From positions 17,356 through 81,355 of the forward strand of contig DASRBO010000190.1 of the NCBI GenBank assembly GCA_035653595.1: a DNA stretch of 64,000 nt. Reading direction: 5' to 3'. Numbering within the stretch: the first letter of the stretch is position 1; every line of letters begins with the position of its first letter. The position numbers and the translations under genes were made by a program. The notes below the pieces were generated by a model that was not told where the DNA came from, ran no database searches, and saw only the letters and a program-made list of their open reading frames with translations. This document shows, one piece after another, positions 44,196 through 52,568 of this stretch. Source of the DNA: DASRBO01 sp035653595. GTDB lineage: Bacteria > Actinomycetota > Acidimicrobiia > Acidimicrobiales > JAJPHE01.

Positions 44196-46373
44196 GTGAC
44201 CCACCGGGTCTCCGCCCTGCTGCCAACGGGAGAAAGCTTGATACGACGCACGGCAATGGGTGTGGGGGCGTTCCTGGCGGGCTTCGCCGTCATCGTCCTG
44301 GTCGGGAAGGGCGTTAACGGGTACCTGCTCAACTTCATGAGCTCGCCGGTTCCCAACGGGATCCTGCTTCAGGGCCTGGTCCTTGGGGCCCTGAACGGCC
44401 TTTTGGCCATCGGTCTCGTCCTCATCTACAGAACCAACCGAATCATCAATTTCGCCCAGGGCGAACTGGGCGCCTTCGCCGCCACCCTGGCCGGCGAGCT
44501 GGTGCAGCGCTACAGCGTGCCGTTCTACGTGGCCGTCCTGATCGGGCTGCTGGCGGCAGTCGCGGGAGCCGCCTTCGTCGAGTTCGCCATCATCCGCCGC
44601 TTCACCAAGGCCCCCCGCCTGATCCTGACGGTGGTGACCATCGGGGTGTCCCAGATCTTCGGCGCCATCGAGCTCGCCATTCCGGCGCTGCTCAACAAGA
44701 ACGCCAAGCTCAAGCCCGGATTCCAGACGCCCCTTTCGTTCCATTTCACCTACGGCGGGGTTGTCTTCCGGGGCGACCACCTGGTGGTGATGATCCTGGT
44801 CCCCCTAGTGCTGGTGGGCCTGGTGTGGTTCCTCCGGGCCACCGGCTACGGACTCGGGGCGCGGGCGGCGGCTGAGGATCGCGATCGGGCCAGACTCCTC
44901 GGGGTCAAGGTCAAGCGGATCTCCCTGATCGTCTGGTCGATCGCCGGCTTCCTGTCGGCCCTGACGGCGATCCTGAGCGCCCCGATCACCGGGTTCCAGC
45001 TCGGGGCCCTGGGGGGCTACACCCTGCTCGCCCTCGCTCTGGGCGCGGCAGTCATCGGTCGATTCGAGAGCCTCCCGATCACCTTCGGGGCTGCCCTGCT
45101 CATCAGCACCGCCCAGCAGGTGCTCTTCTTCGGCACCGGCCACTCCGGGCCCGACCTCGGCCTCGTCTTCGTACTGATCCTCATCGCCCTGCTGGTCCAG
45201 CGCCGCCGGTCCGCCCGGCTGGAGGGCGGTGCCTCCACCTGGCAGGCGGTGCAGGAAGTCCGGCCCATCCCCCTCGAGCTGCGCCGCCTGGCCGAGGTCC
45301 GCCTGGCCCGCTACGGCACCGGGGGGGTCGTGCTCCTGGCGGCGCTGGTCCTGCCCCTCGTGCTCACTCCGAGCAAGACCAGCCTTCTCACCGACATCCT
45401 GGTCTACGCCATGGTCGGGGTGTCCCTGGTCATCCTGACCGGGTGGAGCGGCCACCTCTCGTTCGGACAGTGGGCACTAGCCGGCGTGGGCGGCCTGCTC
45501 GGGGGCCGCCTGGCCGCTGCCGCCAACCCACCCGACTTCTTCCTCGTGCTTCTTCTGGCCGGCATCTTCGGGGCCATCGCCGCCCTGGTGATCGGCATCC
45601 CCGCTCTGCGGATCCAGGGGCTGTTCCTCGGCGTCACCACTCTGGCCTTCGCCGTGTCCGCCGGGGACTGGATATTCGGCTTCGACCTGTTCAAGATCCC
45701 CGGGGCCATACAGCGCCCGCTCATGTTCGGTTTCTGGGACGTGAGCACCGAACGGAACTTCTACTTCCTGGCCCTGGCTCTGCTCATAGCCACACTGGTG
45801 GTGGCCCGCAACCTCCGGAACTCGAGGCTCGGTCGGGTCCTGATCGCCAGCCGCGACAACGAGAAGGCCGCCCAGGCCCTCGGGGTCCCGAGGATCCGCA
45901 CCAAGCTGATGGCCTTCGCCGTGTCCGGGTTCATCGCCGCCGTCGCCGGGGCCGTCTACGCCTACCACCAGCAGCAGCTGACCCCCGACCGCTTCCCCGC
46001 CGAGCTGTCGATCTTCCTCTTCTCCATGATCGTGATCGGCGGCATGGGGAGCACCACCGGCGCTGTCCTCGGAGCCGTTGTCATCCGGGGCATCCAGTAC
46101 TTCCTGCCCTATGAGTTCAGCATCTTCGGGACGGGGTTCGGGGTGGTCCTCCTGCTGCTGTTCTTCCCCGGCGGACTGGGCCAGCTCGTCTACATGGCAC
46201 GCGACTCCTACCTGCGTTGGGTCGCCGAGAAGAAGGGAATCCTGGTGCCGAGCCTCGTCGCCGACAAGCGAGCGCCGGCGGCCGATCTGCGGGAAGCCGT
46301 CGTGGCCGTGGCCGAACACCCCGAGCACGTCATTCACCACGACGAGCTGGTGACCACGGGGGTGGCCCGATGA
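44196..46373 (+). CDS. Branched-chain-amino-acid-type ABC permease, LivH-LivM fusion (system 2)
   Basis: A permease of up to 725 residues, paralogous to that at 30714-32897. The LivH half (about 40-340) has VLIYRTNRIINFAQGELGAF. The LivM half (about 385-680) has WSGHLSFGQWALAGVGGLL and the coupling loop GRVLIASRDNEKAAQALGV. The tail is about 50 residues. The start is GTG 44196 or, more in keeping with the ribosome-site-like GGGAG, TTG 44238. The stop overlaps the MFS-LivF fusion start (ATGA). The substrate is unknown but likely shared with the divergent binding lipoprotein. Confidence 0.92.
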   Translation: MTHRVSALLPTGESLIRRTAMGVGAFLAGFAVIVLVGKGVNGYLLNFMSSPVPNGILLQGLVLGALNGLLAIGLVLIYRTNRIINFAQGELGAFAATLAGELVQRYSVPFYVAVLIGLLAAVAGAAFVEFAIIRRFTKAPRLILTVVTIGVSQIFGAIELAIPALLNKNAKLKPGFQTPLSFHFTYGGVVFRGDHLVVMILVPLVLVGLVWFLRATGYGLGARAAAEDRDRARLLGVKVKRISLIVWSIAGFLSALTAILSAPITGFQLGALGGYTLLALALGAAVIGRFESLPITFGAALLISTAQQVLFFGTGHSGPDLGLVFVLILIALLVQRRRSARLEGGASTWQAVQEVRPIPLELRRLAEVRLARYGTGGVVLLAALVLPLVLTPSKTSLLTDILVYAMVGVSLVILTGWSGHLSFGQWALAGVGGLLGGRLAAAANPPDFFLVLLLAGIFGAIAALVIGIPALRIQGLFLGVTTLAFAVSAGDWIFGFDLFKIPGAIQRPLMFGFWDVSTERNFYFLALALLIATLVVARNLRNSRLGRVLIASRDNEKAAQALGVPRIRTKLMAFAVSGFIAAVAGAVYAYHQQQLTPDRFPAELSIFLFSMIVIGGMGSTTGAVLGAVVIRGIQYFLPYEFSIFGTGFGVVLLLLFFPGGLGQLVYMARDSYLRWVAEKKGILVPSLVADKRAPAADLREAVVAVAEHPEHVIHHDELVTTGVAR

Positions 46374-48469
46374 GCTTCGTTCCCACCCCCACCCAACGCC
46401 CCGGCGCCCTGGCCCTGATCCGCCGGCCGTGGGCAGCCGCCACCATGCAGGCGGCGATATTCCCGCTGGTGGTCCTGTTCTTCATCTACTTCTTCGATCA
46501 GTTCGACGCCGCCACGTTCGGTGTGCTGGCCCCAGAGATCGAGAAGGCCTTCCACCTGACCGACCGCGCGTTCGTGAACCTCATCGCCCTCCAGTCGATC
46601 GTCGTGCTCGGTGCCGGGGTTCCCATCGGCTACTACGGCGACCGACTCCCCCGGCGGCCCATCGTCGTCATCGGGGCGGTGCTGGCCGGAACCTTCTCCC
46701 TCCTGACCGGGCTGGCCCCGAGCCTGCTTGCCCTGGTCCTGTTCCGTTTCGGAAACGGCTTCGGGCAGCTGGTCAACGGCTCCATCCATCCCTCGCTGCT
46801 GGCCGACTACTACACGCCCGAGGCCCGGCCCACCGCCTTTGCCATGCACAACAACGCCCAGCGGTGGGGTGGGATCATCGGCCCGGCCGTGGCCGGTCTG
46901 GTGGCCTACTTCAGCAGCTGGCGGGAAGCGTTCATGATCCTGATCGTCCCGATCATCATCATGGCGGTGGTGGCCACCCGGCTACCGGCGGTGAGCCGGG
47001 GACAGAGCGACGACGCGGCCTCGGCCGCCGTAGCCGAGCAGGAGCGGCCGGTCTCGTTCGGCCGGGCGGTGCGCATGCTGCTGGCGGTCAAGACGCTGCG
47101 CTGGCAGTTCGCCGCCTGGGTGGCCATCGGGGCCGGCTTCGTCCCCCTGGCCGCCTACTACCCGCTCTTCCTCCAGCGGGTCTTCCATGTCAACAGCGCC
47201 GTCCGAGGTGTGCTGGGCGCCGGCGGAGCCGTCGCCGCCCTGATCGGTGTGCAGCTGTCGGGCACCTTCACCCGGCGTTGGCTGGGCAAGGGCATGGGGG
47301 AGCCGATCAAGTACGCCGGCTACGCCCTGGTAGCGGTCGGGCCGCCCCTGGCCCTCCTCGCCTTCGCCCCCAACCTGCCGGTGGCGGTGGCAGCCTCCAT
47401 ACTGGCCAACTTCGTCGGCGGCTGGTTCTGGCCCCCCTTCCTGTTCACCGCCTCGGTGGTGGCTCCGGCCCGGGTGCGCACCCTGTCGTTCAGCTTCGGG
47501 AACGTGTTCCTCGTGGCCGGCCTGATCTTCTTCCAGCTGGTCTTCGGCCAGATCGCCGACCACAACATCCGCAACGGGATCCTCGCCCTGGTGCCCTTCT
47601 GGCTCATCGGCGGCCTCATCCTGCGGGGCGCAAACAAGTTCGTCGAGCCAGACGTCACCCGCGCCCTCTCGATCCTCAGCACCACGGCGGAGCTGCGTAA
47701 GGCTCGGCTGGAGGCCGCCTACCACTCCATCCTGTCGGTGCGGAAGGTCGACCTCAGCTACGGACCGGTTCAGGTCCTCTTCGGCGTCGACCTCGAGCTC
47801 GCCGAGGGCGAGATCATCGCCCTGCTCGGCACCAACGGGGCCGGAAAGTCGACCCTGCTCAAGGCCATCTCCGGCCTCGTGCCGATCCACGGCGGGGCCA
47901 TCTTCTTCGACGGCGAGGACATCACCGGGCTCGAGCCGGAGGACTCCTTCGCCATGGGACTGGTCCAGGTCCCCGGCGGCAAGGGCATCTTCCCGGGCAT
48001 GACCGTCAAGGAGAACCTCGAGGTGGCCGCCTGGGCCAGCCGCAGGCCGCGTGCCGAGGTCGACGCCGTCCGGGCCGAGCTGCTCGAGCTCTTCCCGGCC
48101 CTCCGGCGCCGTTACGACCAGCCTGCCGCCGTCCTGTCCGGCGGCGAGCAGCAGATGCTCACCCTGGCTCAGGCGCTCATCAGCAAGCCCAAGCTCCTCA
48201 TGATCGACGAGCTCTCCCTCGGCCTCGCTCCCACGGTCGTGGAAGAGCTCCTGAAGGTCGTCGAGCGCATCCACCAGGAGGGCACGTCGGTGATCCTGGT
48301 CGAGCAGTCCGTCAATGTCGCCCTCACCGTCGCCCACCGCGCCGTGTTCATGGAGAAGGGTGAGGTCCGCTTCTCCGGTCCCACCGACGAGTTGCTCGAG
48401 CGGGACGACATCCTGCGCGCCGTCTTCCTGGCCGGTGCCTCCAGCGTCAACCTCAAAGGAGCCTCGTGA
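46370..48469 (+). CDS. MFS transporter fused to LivF ABC ATPase (system 2)
   Basis: A 699-residue fusion. Residues about 20-430 form a 12-helix MFS domain beginning FFIYFFDQFDAATFGVLAPEIE, with GYYGDRLPRRP as the motif-A loop. Residues about 450-695 are a LivF-type ATPase (GTNGAGKST, LSGGEQQML, LLMIDELSLGL). It lacks the long polar N-terminus and the LivG domain of its relative at 27610-30714. LivG is instead the next gene, overlapping by GTGA. The MFS halves of both are recognisably related (for example SFG-x-AVR and APARVRTLSFSFGNVF), so the fusion is not an assembly accident. Confidence 0.9.
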   Translation: MSFVPTPTQRPGALALIRRPWAAATMQAAIFPLVVLFFIYFFDQFDAATFGVLAPEIEKAFHLTDRAFVNLIALQSIVVLGAGVPIGYYGDRLPRRPIVVIGAVLAGTFSLLTGLAPSLLALVLFRFGNGFGQLVNGSIHPSLLADYYTPEARPTAFAMHNNAQRWGGIIGPAVAGLVAYFSSWREAFMILIVPIIIMAVVATRLPAVSRGQSDDAASAAVAEQERPVSFGRAVRMLLAVKTLRWQFAAWVAIGAGFVPLAAYYPLFLQRVFHVNSAVRGVLGAGGAVAALIGVQLSGTFTRRWLGKGMGEPIKYAGYALVAVGPPLALLAFAPNLPVAVAASILANFVGGWFWPPFLFTASVVAPARVRTLSFSFGNVFLVAGLIFFQLVFGQIADHNIRNGILALVPFWLIGGLILRGANKFVEPDVTRALSILSTTAELRKARLEAAYHSILSVRKVDLSYGPVQVLFGVDLELAEGEIIALLGTNGAGKSTLLKAISGLVPIHGGAIFFDGEDITGLEPEDSFAMGLVQVPGGKGIFPGMTVKENLEVAAWASRRPRAEVDAVRAELLELFPALRRRYDQPAAVLSGGEQQMLTLAQALISKPKLLMIDELSLGLAPTVVEELLKVVERIHQEGTSVILVEQSVNVALTVAHRAVFMEKGEVRFSGPTDELLERDDILRAVFLAGASSVNLKGAS

Positions 48470-49803
48470 GCCCCGAAGTCGTGTTCGAAGTCACCGGGCT
48501 GTCGGTCAACTTCGGGGGTGTGGCGGCGGTTAGCGACGTCAGCTTCACCCTCGACAAAGGCCAGATCCTCGGGATCATCGGGCCCAACGGCGCCGGCAAG
48601 ACCACCGTGTTCGACGCCATCTCCGGCTTCGTCAACGCTCGCGGACGGGTGACCCTGGCCGGGCGCGACATCAGCGGCCTGTCCCCCCAGCGCCGATCGA
48701 GGGCACGCCTGGGCCGCTCCTTCCAGGACGCCCGGCTGTTCCCCTCCCTGACCGTGTTCGAGACCCTCGCCGTTGCCTTCGAGCGCCACAACCGCGCCGC
48801 CGACCCGGTCTCCACCGCCCTCCGCCTGCCGTGGGTCGCCCGCAGCGAGCGGCGGATCAAGGCCCGGGTCGAGGACCTGATCGAGCTGATGGGCCTCGGC
48901 GCGTTCCGCGACAAGTTCATCGCCGAGCTCTCCACCGGCAGCCGCCGCATCGTCGACCTGGCCGTCATCATGGCCCACGACCCCCTCGTCCTCCTCCTCG
49001 ACGAGCCTTCCTCGGGCATCGCCCAGCGCGAGACCGAGGCCCTCGGGCCCCTCCTCCTCCGCATCCGCGAGGAGACCGGCGCCAGCCTGCTGGTCATCGA
49101 GCACGACATGCCGCTCCTCCGCACCATCTCCAACGAGATCCTCGCCCTGGAGACCGGCCAGGTCCTCACCCGCGGGACCCCCGACGAGGTCCTCGAGGAT
49201 CCCCGGGTGGTGGCCGCCTATCTGGGCACCAACCAGGCGGTGGTGGAGCGATCGGGTCGCCGTAGCTCCAGCGGAGGCACCCGTCCTGCGACGCGGGCGA
49301 GCGCCCCCCGGCGCCCGACCTCCCCGAAGCCCCCCGCCGAGGGTCGCCAGGGCGCCGGCTCCCGGTCCGCCGCCAAGGCGACCGGCACCGCCGCCGCGGC
49401 CAAGCGGACGCCAGCCAAGTCGGCAGGCGGCAGGACGAGCGCCAAGGAGGCGTCCTCCCCCAAGCGCAAGCCGAAGGCGTCGGGAACGACCGACGAAGTG
49501 CTGATCGACCTGACAGGAGGCGAGCCCGTCGTCCGCCCCTCACGGACGTCGCGGACGTCGCGCTCCACGGGCGCCAAGGGCACGGCGAGCACGGGTTCGG
49601 CGCCGTCGGGAACGGGGTCCGGGTCGGGCCGGCGTCGCAGCGACTCCGCTCGGGACGAGGCGAAGGCCGGATCGGCCAAGCCCAAGTCGCCAGCCAAGAA
49701 GTCCGCCACGGCCAAGACGCAGGCGGCGCGCAGCTCGGGGTCCCGCACCACCAACGGCACCGGGGCTTCCCGGGCCAAGGCCAGCACCTCCTCCCGCTCC
49801 TGA
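48466..49803 (+). CDS. LivG-type ABC ATPase with long basic C-terminal tail (system 2)
   Basis: A 445-residue protein. Residues 1-255 are a LivG ATPase: GPNGAGKTT (Walker A), LSTGSRRIVDLA (variant signature), LLLLDEPSSGI (Walker B) and the LivG-like end VVAAYLGTNQAVVERS. Residues about 260-445 are a low-complexity Lys/Arg/Ser/Ala/Thr/Gly tail with KSAGGRTSAKEASSPKRK-like runs, broken by one ordered-looking island, EVLIDLTGGEPVV. Such histone-H1-like tails are not part of LivG. GTG 48466 overlaps the MFS-LivF stop and has AAAGGA before it. It pairs with the LivF domain of the neighbour. Confidence 0.9.
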   Translation: MSPEVVFEVTGLSVNFGGVAAVSDVSFTLDKGQILGIIGPNGAGKTTVFDAISGFVNARGRVTLAGRDISGLSPQRRSRARLGRSFQDARLFPSLTVFETLAVAFERHNRAADPVSTALRLPWVARSERRIKARVEDLIELMGLGAFRDKFIAELSTGSRRIVDLAVIMAHDPLVLLLDEPSSGIAQRETEALGPLLLRIREETGASLLVIEHDMPLLRTISNEILALETGQVLTRGTPDEVLEDPRVVAAYLGTNQAVVERSGRRSSSGGTRPATRASAPRRPTSPKPPAEGRQGAGSRSAAKATGTAAAAKRTPAKSAGGRTSAKEASSPKRKPKASGTTDEVLIDLTGGEPVVRPSRTSRTSRSTGAKGTASTGSAPSGTGSGSGRRRSDSARDEAKAGSAKPKSPAKKSATAKTQAARSSGSRTTNGTGASRAKASTSSRS

Positions 49804-49844
49804 CCCAGCGGCGCCCCTGGAGCAGCCTGGAGCACAATCAAGCC

Positions 49845-50237
49845 GTGGCTCCGGACTCGGACCGGCCCGAACCGGCGCCGTTGGTGGCCCTGGAGCCCTG
49901 GTCGGGCCCCTGGGACGAGGAGGACCCCGACGCCAACTTCAAGGCGGAGGTGGCTCTGTACTCCCACCAGGATCCGCTGGCCACGATCCGGGCGATGAGC
50001 GCCGCCCTCGGTATCCCCGAGGGCGCGCTGGTCCGCTACGTGCTGGCCCGGTGGGCGAGCGCGGGCAGCTCCGGGCTGCTGGAGCTGGGTCCGTCCATGG
50101 TCGGGCGCCTGTGCGAACCCGTCGATGCCGCCGAGGAGGCCGGCACAGACGAGGCCCGCCTGCAGGCCTATGCCCAGCTACGCCAGATGTTGTCCTGGCT
50201 GCGCCTCCCCCTCGAAGGGGACGCCGGCTACAGCTGA
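49845..50237 (+). CDS. Hypothetical protein, 130 residues
   Basis: A 130-residue soluble acidic protein starting at GTG 49845, 41 bases after the LivG stop. The centre reads ATIRAMSAALGIPEGALVRY, which looks like a small helix-turn-helix-type or helical module. The sequence EPWSGPWDEEDPDANFKAE is distinctive and likely conserved. I do not recognise the family with confidence. The position suggests it may be read with the transporter genes. Confidence 0.65.
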   Translation: MAPDSDRPEPAPLVALEPWSGPWDEEDPDANFKAEVALYSHQDPLATIRAMSAALGIPEGALVRYVLARWASAGSSGLLELGPSMVGRLCEPVDAAEEAGTDEARLQAYAQLRQMLSWLRLPLEGDAGYS

Positions 50238-50246
50238 CGGGCGGCC

Positions 50247-50471
50247 TCAGCCGGCGATACGGCCCTCGCCCTTCTGCTTGGCGCCCCGCTCCGCCATCTC
50301 CTGGTAGTGCTGGCGAACCGACTCATCGCTACTCAGCCCCTCGGCGGCCAGCTCCTCCTCGGGCGTCGGCTCCCGGTCGGCCTGGCGCTTGGCGCCAGCA
50401 GACTCGACTTCGGCCTGCCGGGTCGCATCGGTAGGACGGGTGTGGTCGGCGGCTGCATGGTCTTTTGCCAT
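50247..50471 (-). CDS. Small hydrophilic protein, 74 residues
   Basis: A 74-residue very polar protein rich in Ala, Glu, Asp, Lys and Gln, with a C-terminal helix SVRQHYQEMAERGAKQKGEGR. Probably largely disordered. The ATG at 50471 has no strong ribosome site. The amphipathic composition is unlike a shadow frame, but its reality is moderately supported. It converges on the 130-residue gene with 9 bases between stops. Confidence 0.5.
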   Translation of the reverse strand: MAKDHAAADHTRPTDATRQAEVESAGAKRQADREPTPEEELAAEGLSSDESVRQHYQEMAERGAKQKGEGRIAG

Positions 50472-50524
50472 GCCCGTGCTCTTCCCGACCCGATTCCCCC
50501 GGAAACGACAGGTCCGGACGCTCT

Positions 50525-51574
50525 TCAGGGCGGCGGCTCAGGTGGGCCGAGGACCAGGCTACGAAGCGAGTCGATCTGGGTCACGTTCCCGATAACCACC
50601 AGGACGTCTCCCCCCTCGACCTCGGCCTCGGGCGGCGGGTTGGTCCGGAAGGCCTCCCCGGGGTGGCGCAGGGCCAGGACCAGTGCCCCGGTCTGGGCGT
50701 GGACCTTGGCGCTGCGCAGAGTCTGGCCAGCCAGAGGCGAGTCATGGGGGACCTCGATCTGTTCGAGGCGGAACTCCAGGCTCCCGTCGTGCATGACCAC
50801 GTCCAGGAACTCGGCCACGTGCGGTTGGGCGGCCAGGGCGGCCATGCGGGACCCACCCAGGTCCTGCGGGTTCACCACCCGGTCGGCCCCGGCCTGGATC
50901 AGTTTCGCCGACGCCGCATCCGACGCGGTGCGGGCCACGATGAACAGGTCCGGCCGCATCGAGCGGCCGGTGAGGGTGACATAAAGGTTCTCGGCGTCGG
51001 TGTTGAGGGCCGTGATCAGGACCCGAGCGCGGTCGATCCCCGCCTCCCGCAGCACGTCTTCGTCGGTGGCGTCGCCGCAGACCTTGGGGCCCTCGACCGT
51101 GGCGCACCGCTCGGCCGACACGTCGACCACTACCACATCGAGGTGGGACGCCTGCAGATAGCGGCCGATGGCGCGGCCCACCCGACCCCATCCGCAGAGC
51201 ACCACGTGACCGCTCATCGCCCGCAGCTGGCGCTCCATCCTTCTCCTCCCGAACTCGTCGGCCAGATAACCCTCGACGAGAGTCTCGACCAGGACGCTGA
51301 AGGTATAAGCGGCGGTGCCGACGCCCGTCAGGATCAAGGCGATGGCGAAGACCTCCTCGCCGGTGCCGAACGGATGGACCTCACCAAAGCCGACGGTGGT
51401 GACCGTTATGACCGTCTGGAACAGCGCATCCACGGGGCGATAGCCGAAGCCGATGAAGCCGAGGGTCCCTCCGAGGACGGTGAGAACCAGGACCGCCAGG
51501 CCCGCCCTCAACCGGCGCCAGAGCCTGGCGCTACCGGCTGACCGCTCGGCGGGGGCACCCCCTCTGGCGTTCAT
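50525..51574 (-). CDS. Two-TM potassium channel with RCK (TrkA-N/TrkA-C) domains
   Basis: A 349-residue channel subunit. Two TM helices (about 24-45 and 75-97) enclose a pore helix and the selectivity filter TTVGFGE. An RCK/TrkA-N domain follows (about 118-240; VVLCGWGRVGRAIGRYL is the nucleotide loop). A TrkA-C domain ends near 335 (EVEGGDVLVVIGN). It likely assembles as a tetramer and is gated by a cytoplasmic ligand such as Ca2+ or a nucleotide. ATG 51574 is only 15 bases from the divergent cyclase start. Longer in-frame upstream sequence is shadow. Confidence 0.92.
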   Translation of the reverse strand: MNARGGAPAERSAGSARLWRRLRAGLAVLVLTVLGGTLGFIGFGYRPVDALFQTVITVTTVGFGEVHPFGTGEEVFAIALILTGVGTAAYTFSVLVETLVEGYLADEFGRRRMERQLRAMSGHVVLCGWGRVGRAIGRYLQASHLDVVVVDVSAERCATVEGPKVCGDATDEDVLREAGIDRARVLITALNTDAENLYVTLTGRSMRPDLFIVARTASDAASAKLIQAGADRVVNPQDLGGSRMAALAAQPHVAEFLDVVMHDGSLEFRLEQIEVPHDSPLAGQTLRSAKVHAQTGALVLALRHPGEAFRTNPPPEAEVEGGDVLVVIGNVTQIDSLRSLVLGPPEPPP

Positions 51575-51589
51575 GGCCAATTGTGACCG

Positions 51590-52159
51590 ATGGGGGCCTC
51601 CTCCTCTACATTGGCCCGGGTGAGCGAGCCCGGCCCGGTCCAGGGCAAAAGCCCGGTGCGGGAGGCGCCTGCCGGGGTCCGGGTGTTCCGCTGTTTCGCC
51701 TTCCTCGATCTGTGCGGGTTCACAGAGCTGGGCGACGAGTTCGGCGATGACGCCGCCGTGTCCGAGTTGCGGACCCTGCGAGAACTGGTCCGAGCCGAAA
51801 CGACCCACTGGGGCGTGCGGGTGGACAAATGGCTGGGCGACGGCGTGATGCTTGTGGGAGTTGAGGTCGAGCCGGTGGTGAGGACGGTGCTGGCGATCTT
51901 CGCCGGCCACGCCGGCCATGGCCGGCTGCCGCTCAGGGGCGGGATCGCCTGCGGTCGGGTGATCCTGATGGAGGGTGACGACTACGTCGGGCGGGTCGTC
52001 AACGTGGCGTCCCGCCTGTGCGACACCGCCGGGGCCGGAGAGGTGCTGTGCTCCCGCGAGACCGTCGAGGACCTGGACTGGCTAGAAGGCAGCCAGGCAG
52101 TCGGGGTCCAGGTGAAGGGCTTCCACGACGTGGTGCCGGCGGTGGCCATCCACCCCTGA
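51590..52159 (+). CDS. Single-domain class III adenylate/guanylate cyclase
   Basis: Up to 189 residues, nearly all one class III cyclase domain. Metal-binding Asp40 (FLDLCGFT) and Asp84 (WLGDGVM), base-selecting Lys80 and the transition-state pair Asn138/Arg142 (VNVASR) are all present, so it is probably active. It would make cAMP (or cGMP) from ATP (or GTP), as a dimer. The start may be ATG 51590, TTG 51611 or GTG 51620; no ribosome site decides. It is divergent from the potassium channel gene. The 3' end overlaps an opposite-strand gene by 78 bases. Confidence 0.85.
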   Translation: MGASSSTLARVSEPGPVQGKSPVREAPAGVRVFRCFAFLDLCGFTELGDEFGDDAAVSELRTLRELVRAETTHWGVRVDKWLGDGVMLVGVEVEPVVRTVLAIFAGHAGHGRLPLRGGIACGRVILMEGDDYVGRVVNVASRLCDTAGAGEVLCSRETVEDLDWLEGSQAVGVQVKGFHDVVPAVAIHP

Positions 52160-52420
52160 GGCGGACCGGCGGCCGACGAGGGCGTCGGAGCCTACCGGAG
52201 CATCCGTGACATACGTCTCACCGCCGCTCCAGCGCTTGAGGATGGCCTGATCGGGCGCCAGCACCCACATGGTGGCCCGATCGACGACCTCGTAGGTCCG
52301 GCCGCTCTCCCTGCACCGGTAGAGCCCACCCACGACATGACCGGTGCCGGTCCTCGCCCGGTCCTGCCCGTCCTCGTCCTTCAGGTGCTCCGCCGCCGCC
52401 CTGAGCCGGGTCCGGTTCAT
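52082..52420 (-). CDS. Hypothetical protein, 112 residues, overlapping the cyclase 3' end
   Basis: A 112-residue protein with centre GLYRCRESGRTYEVVDRATMWVL, suggesting a small beta-rich domain. The ATG at 52420 is preceded by AAGGAGGGGG at good spacing, the best argument that it is real. Its last 26 codons are antisense to the cyclase gene, so the true C-terminus is functionally constrained by that gene. No family is recognised. Confidence 0.48.
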   Translation of the reverse strand: MNRTRLRAAAEHLKDEDGQDRARTGTGHVVGGLYRCRESGRTYEVVDRATMWVLAPDQAILKRWSGGETYVTDAPVGSDALVGRRSASGVDGHRRHHVVEALHLDPDCLAAF

Positions 52421-52568
52421 CCCGCACCCCCTCCTTGGCTGGTACCTCCAGACCTCGGCTAAACCGGCGCCGGGCTTGAGGCTGCTCCCTTCATTACCGC
52501 CTCCGCCCAGGCGGCAAACCAGGGACTTCCATCTGCCCCAGCGGCTGGACCCCTCCGAAGTGACACCC

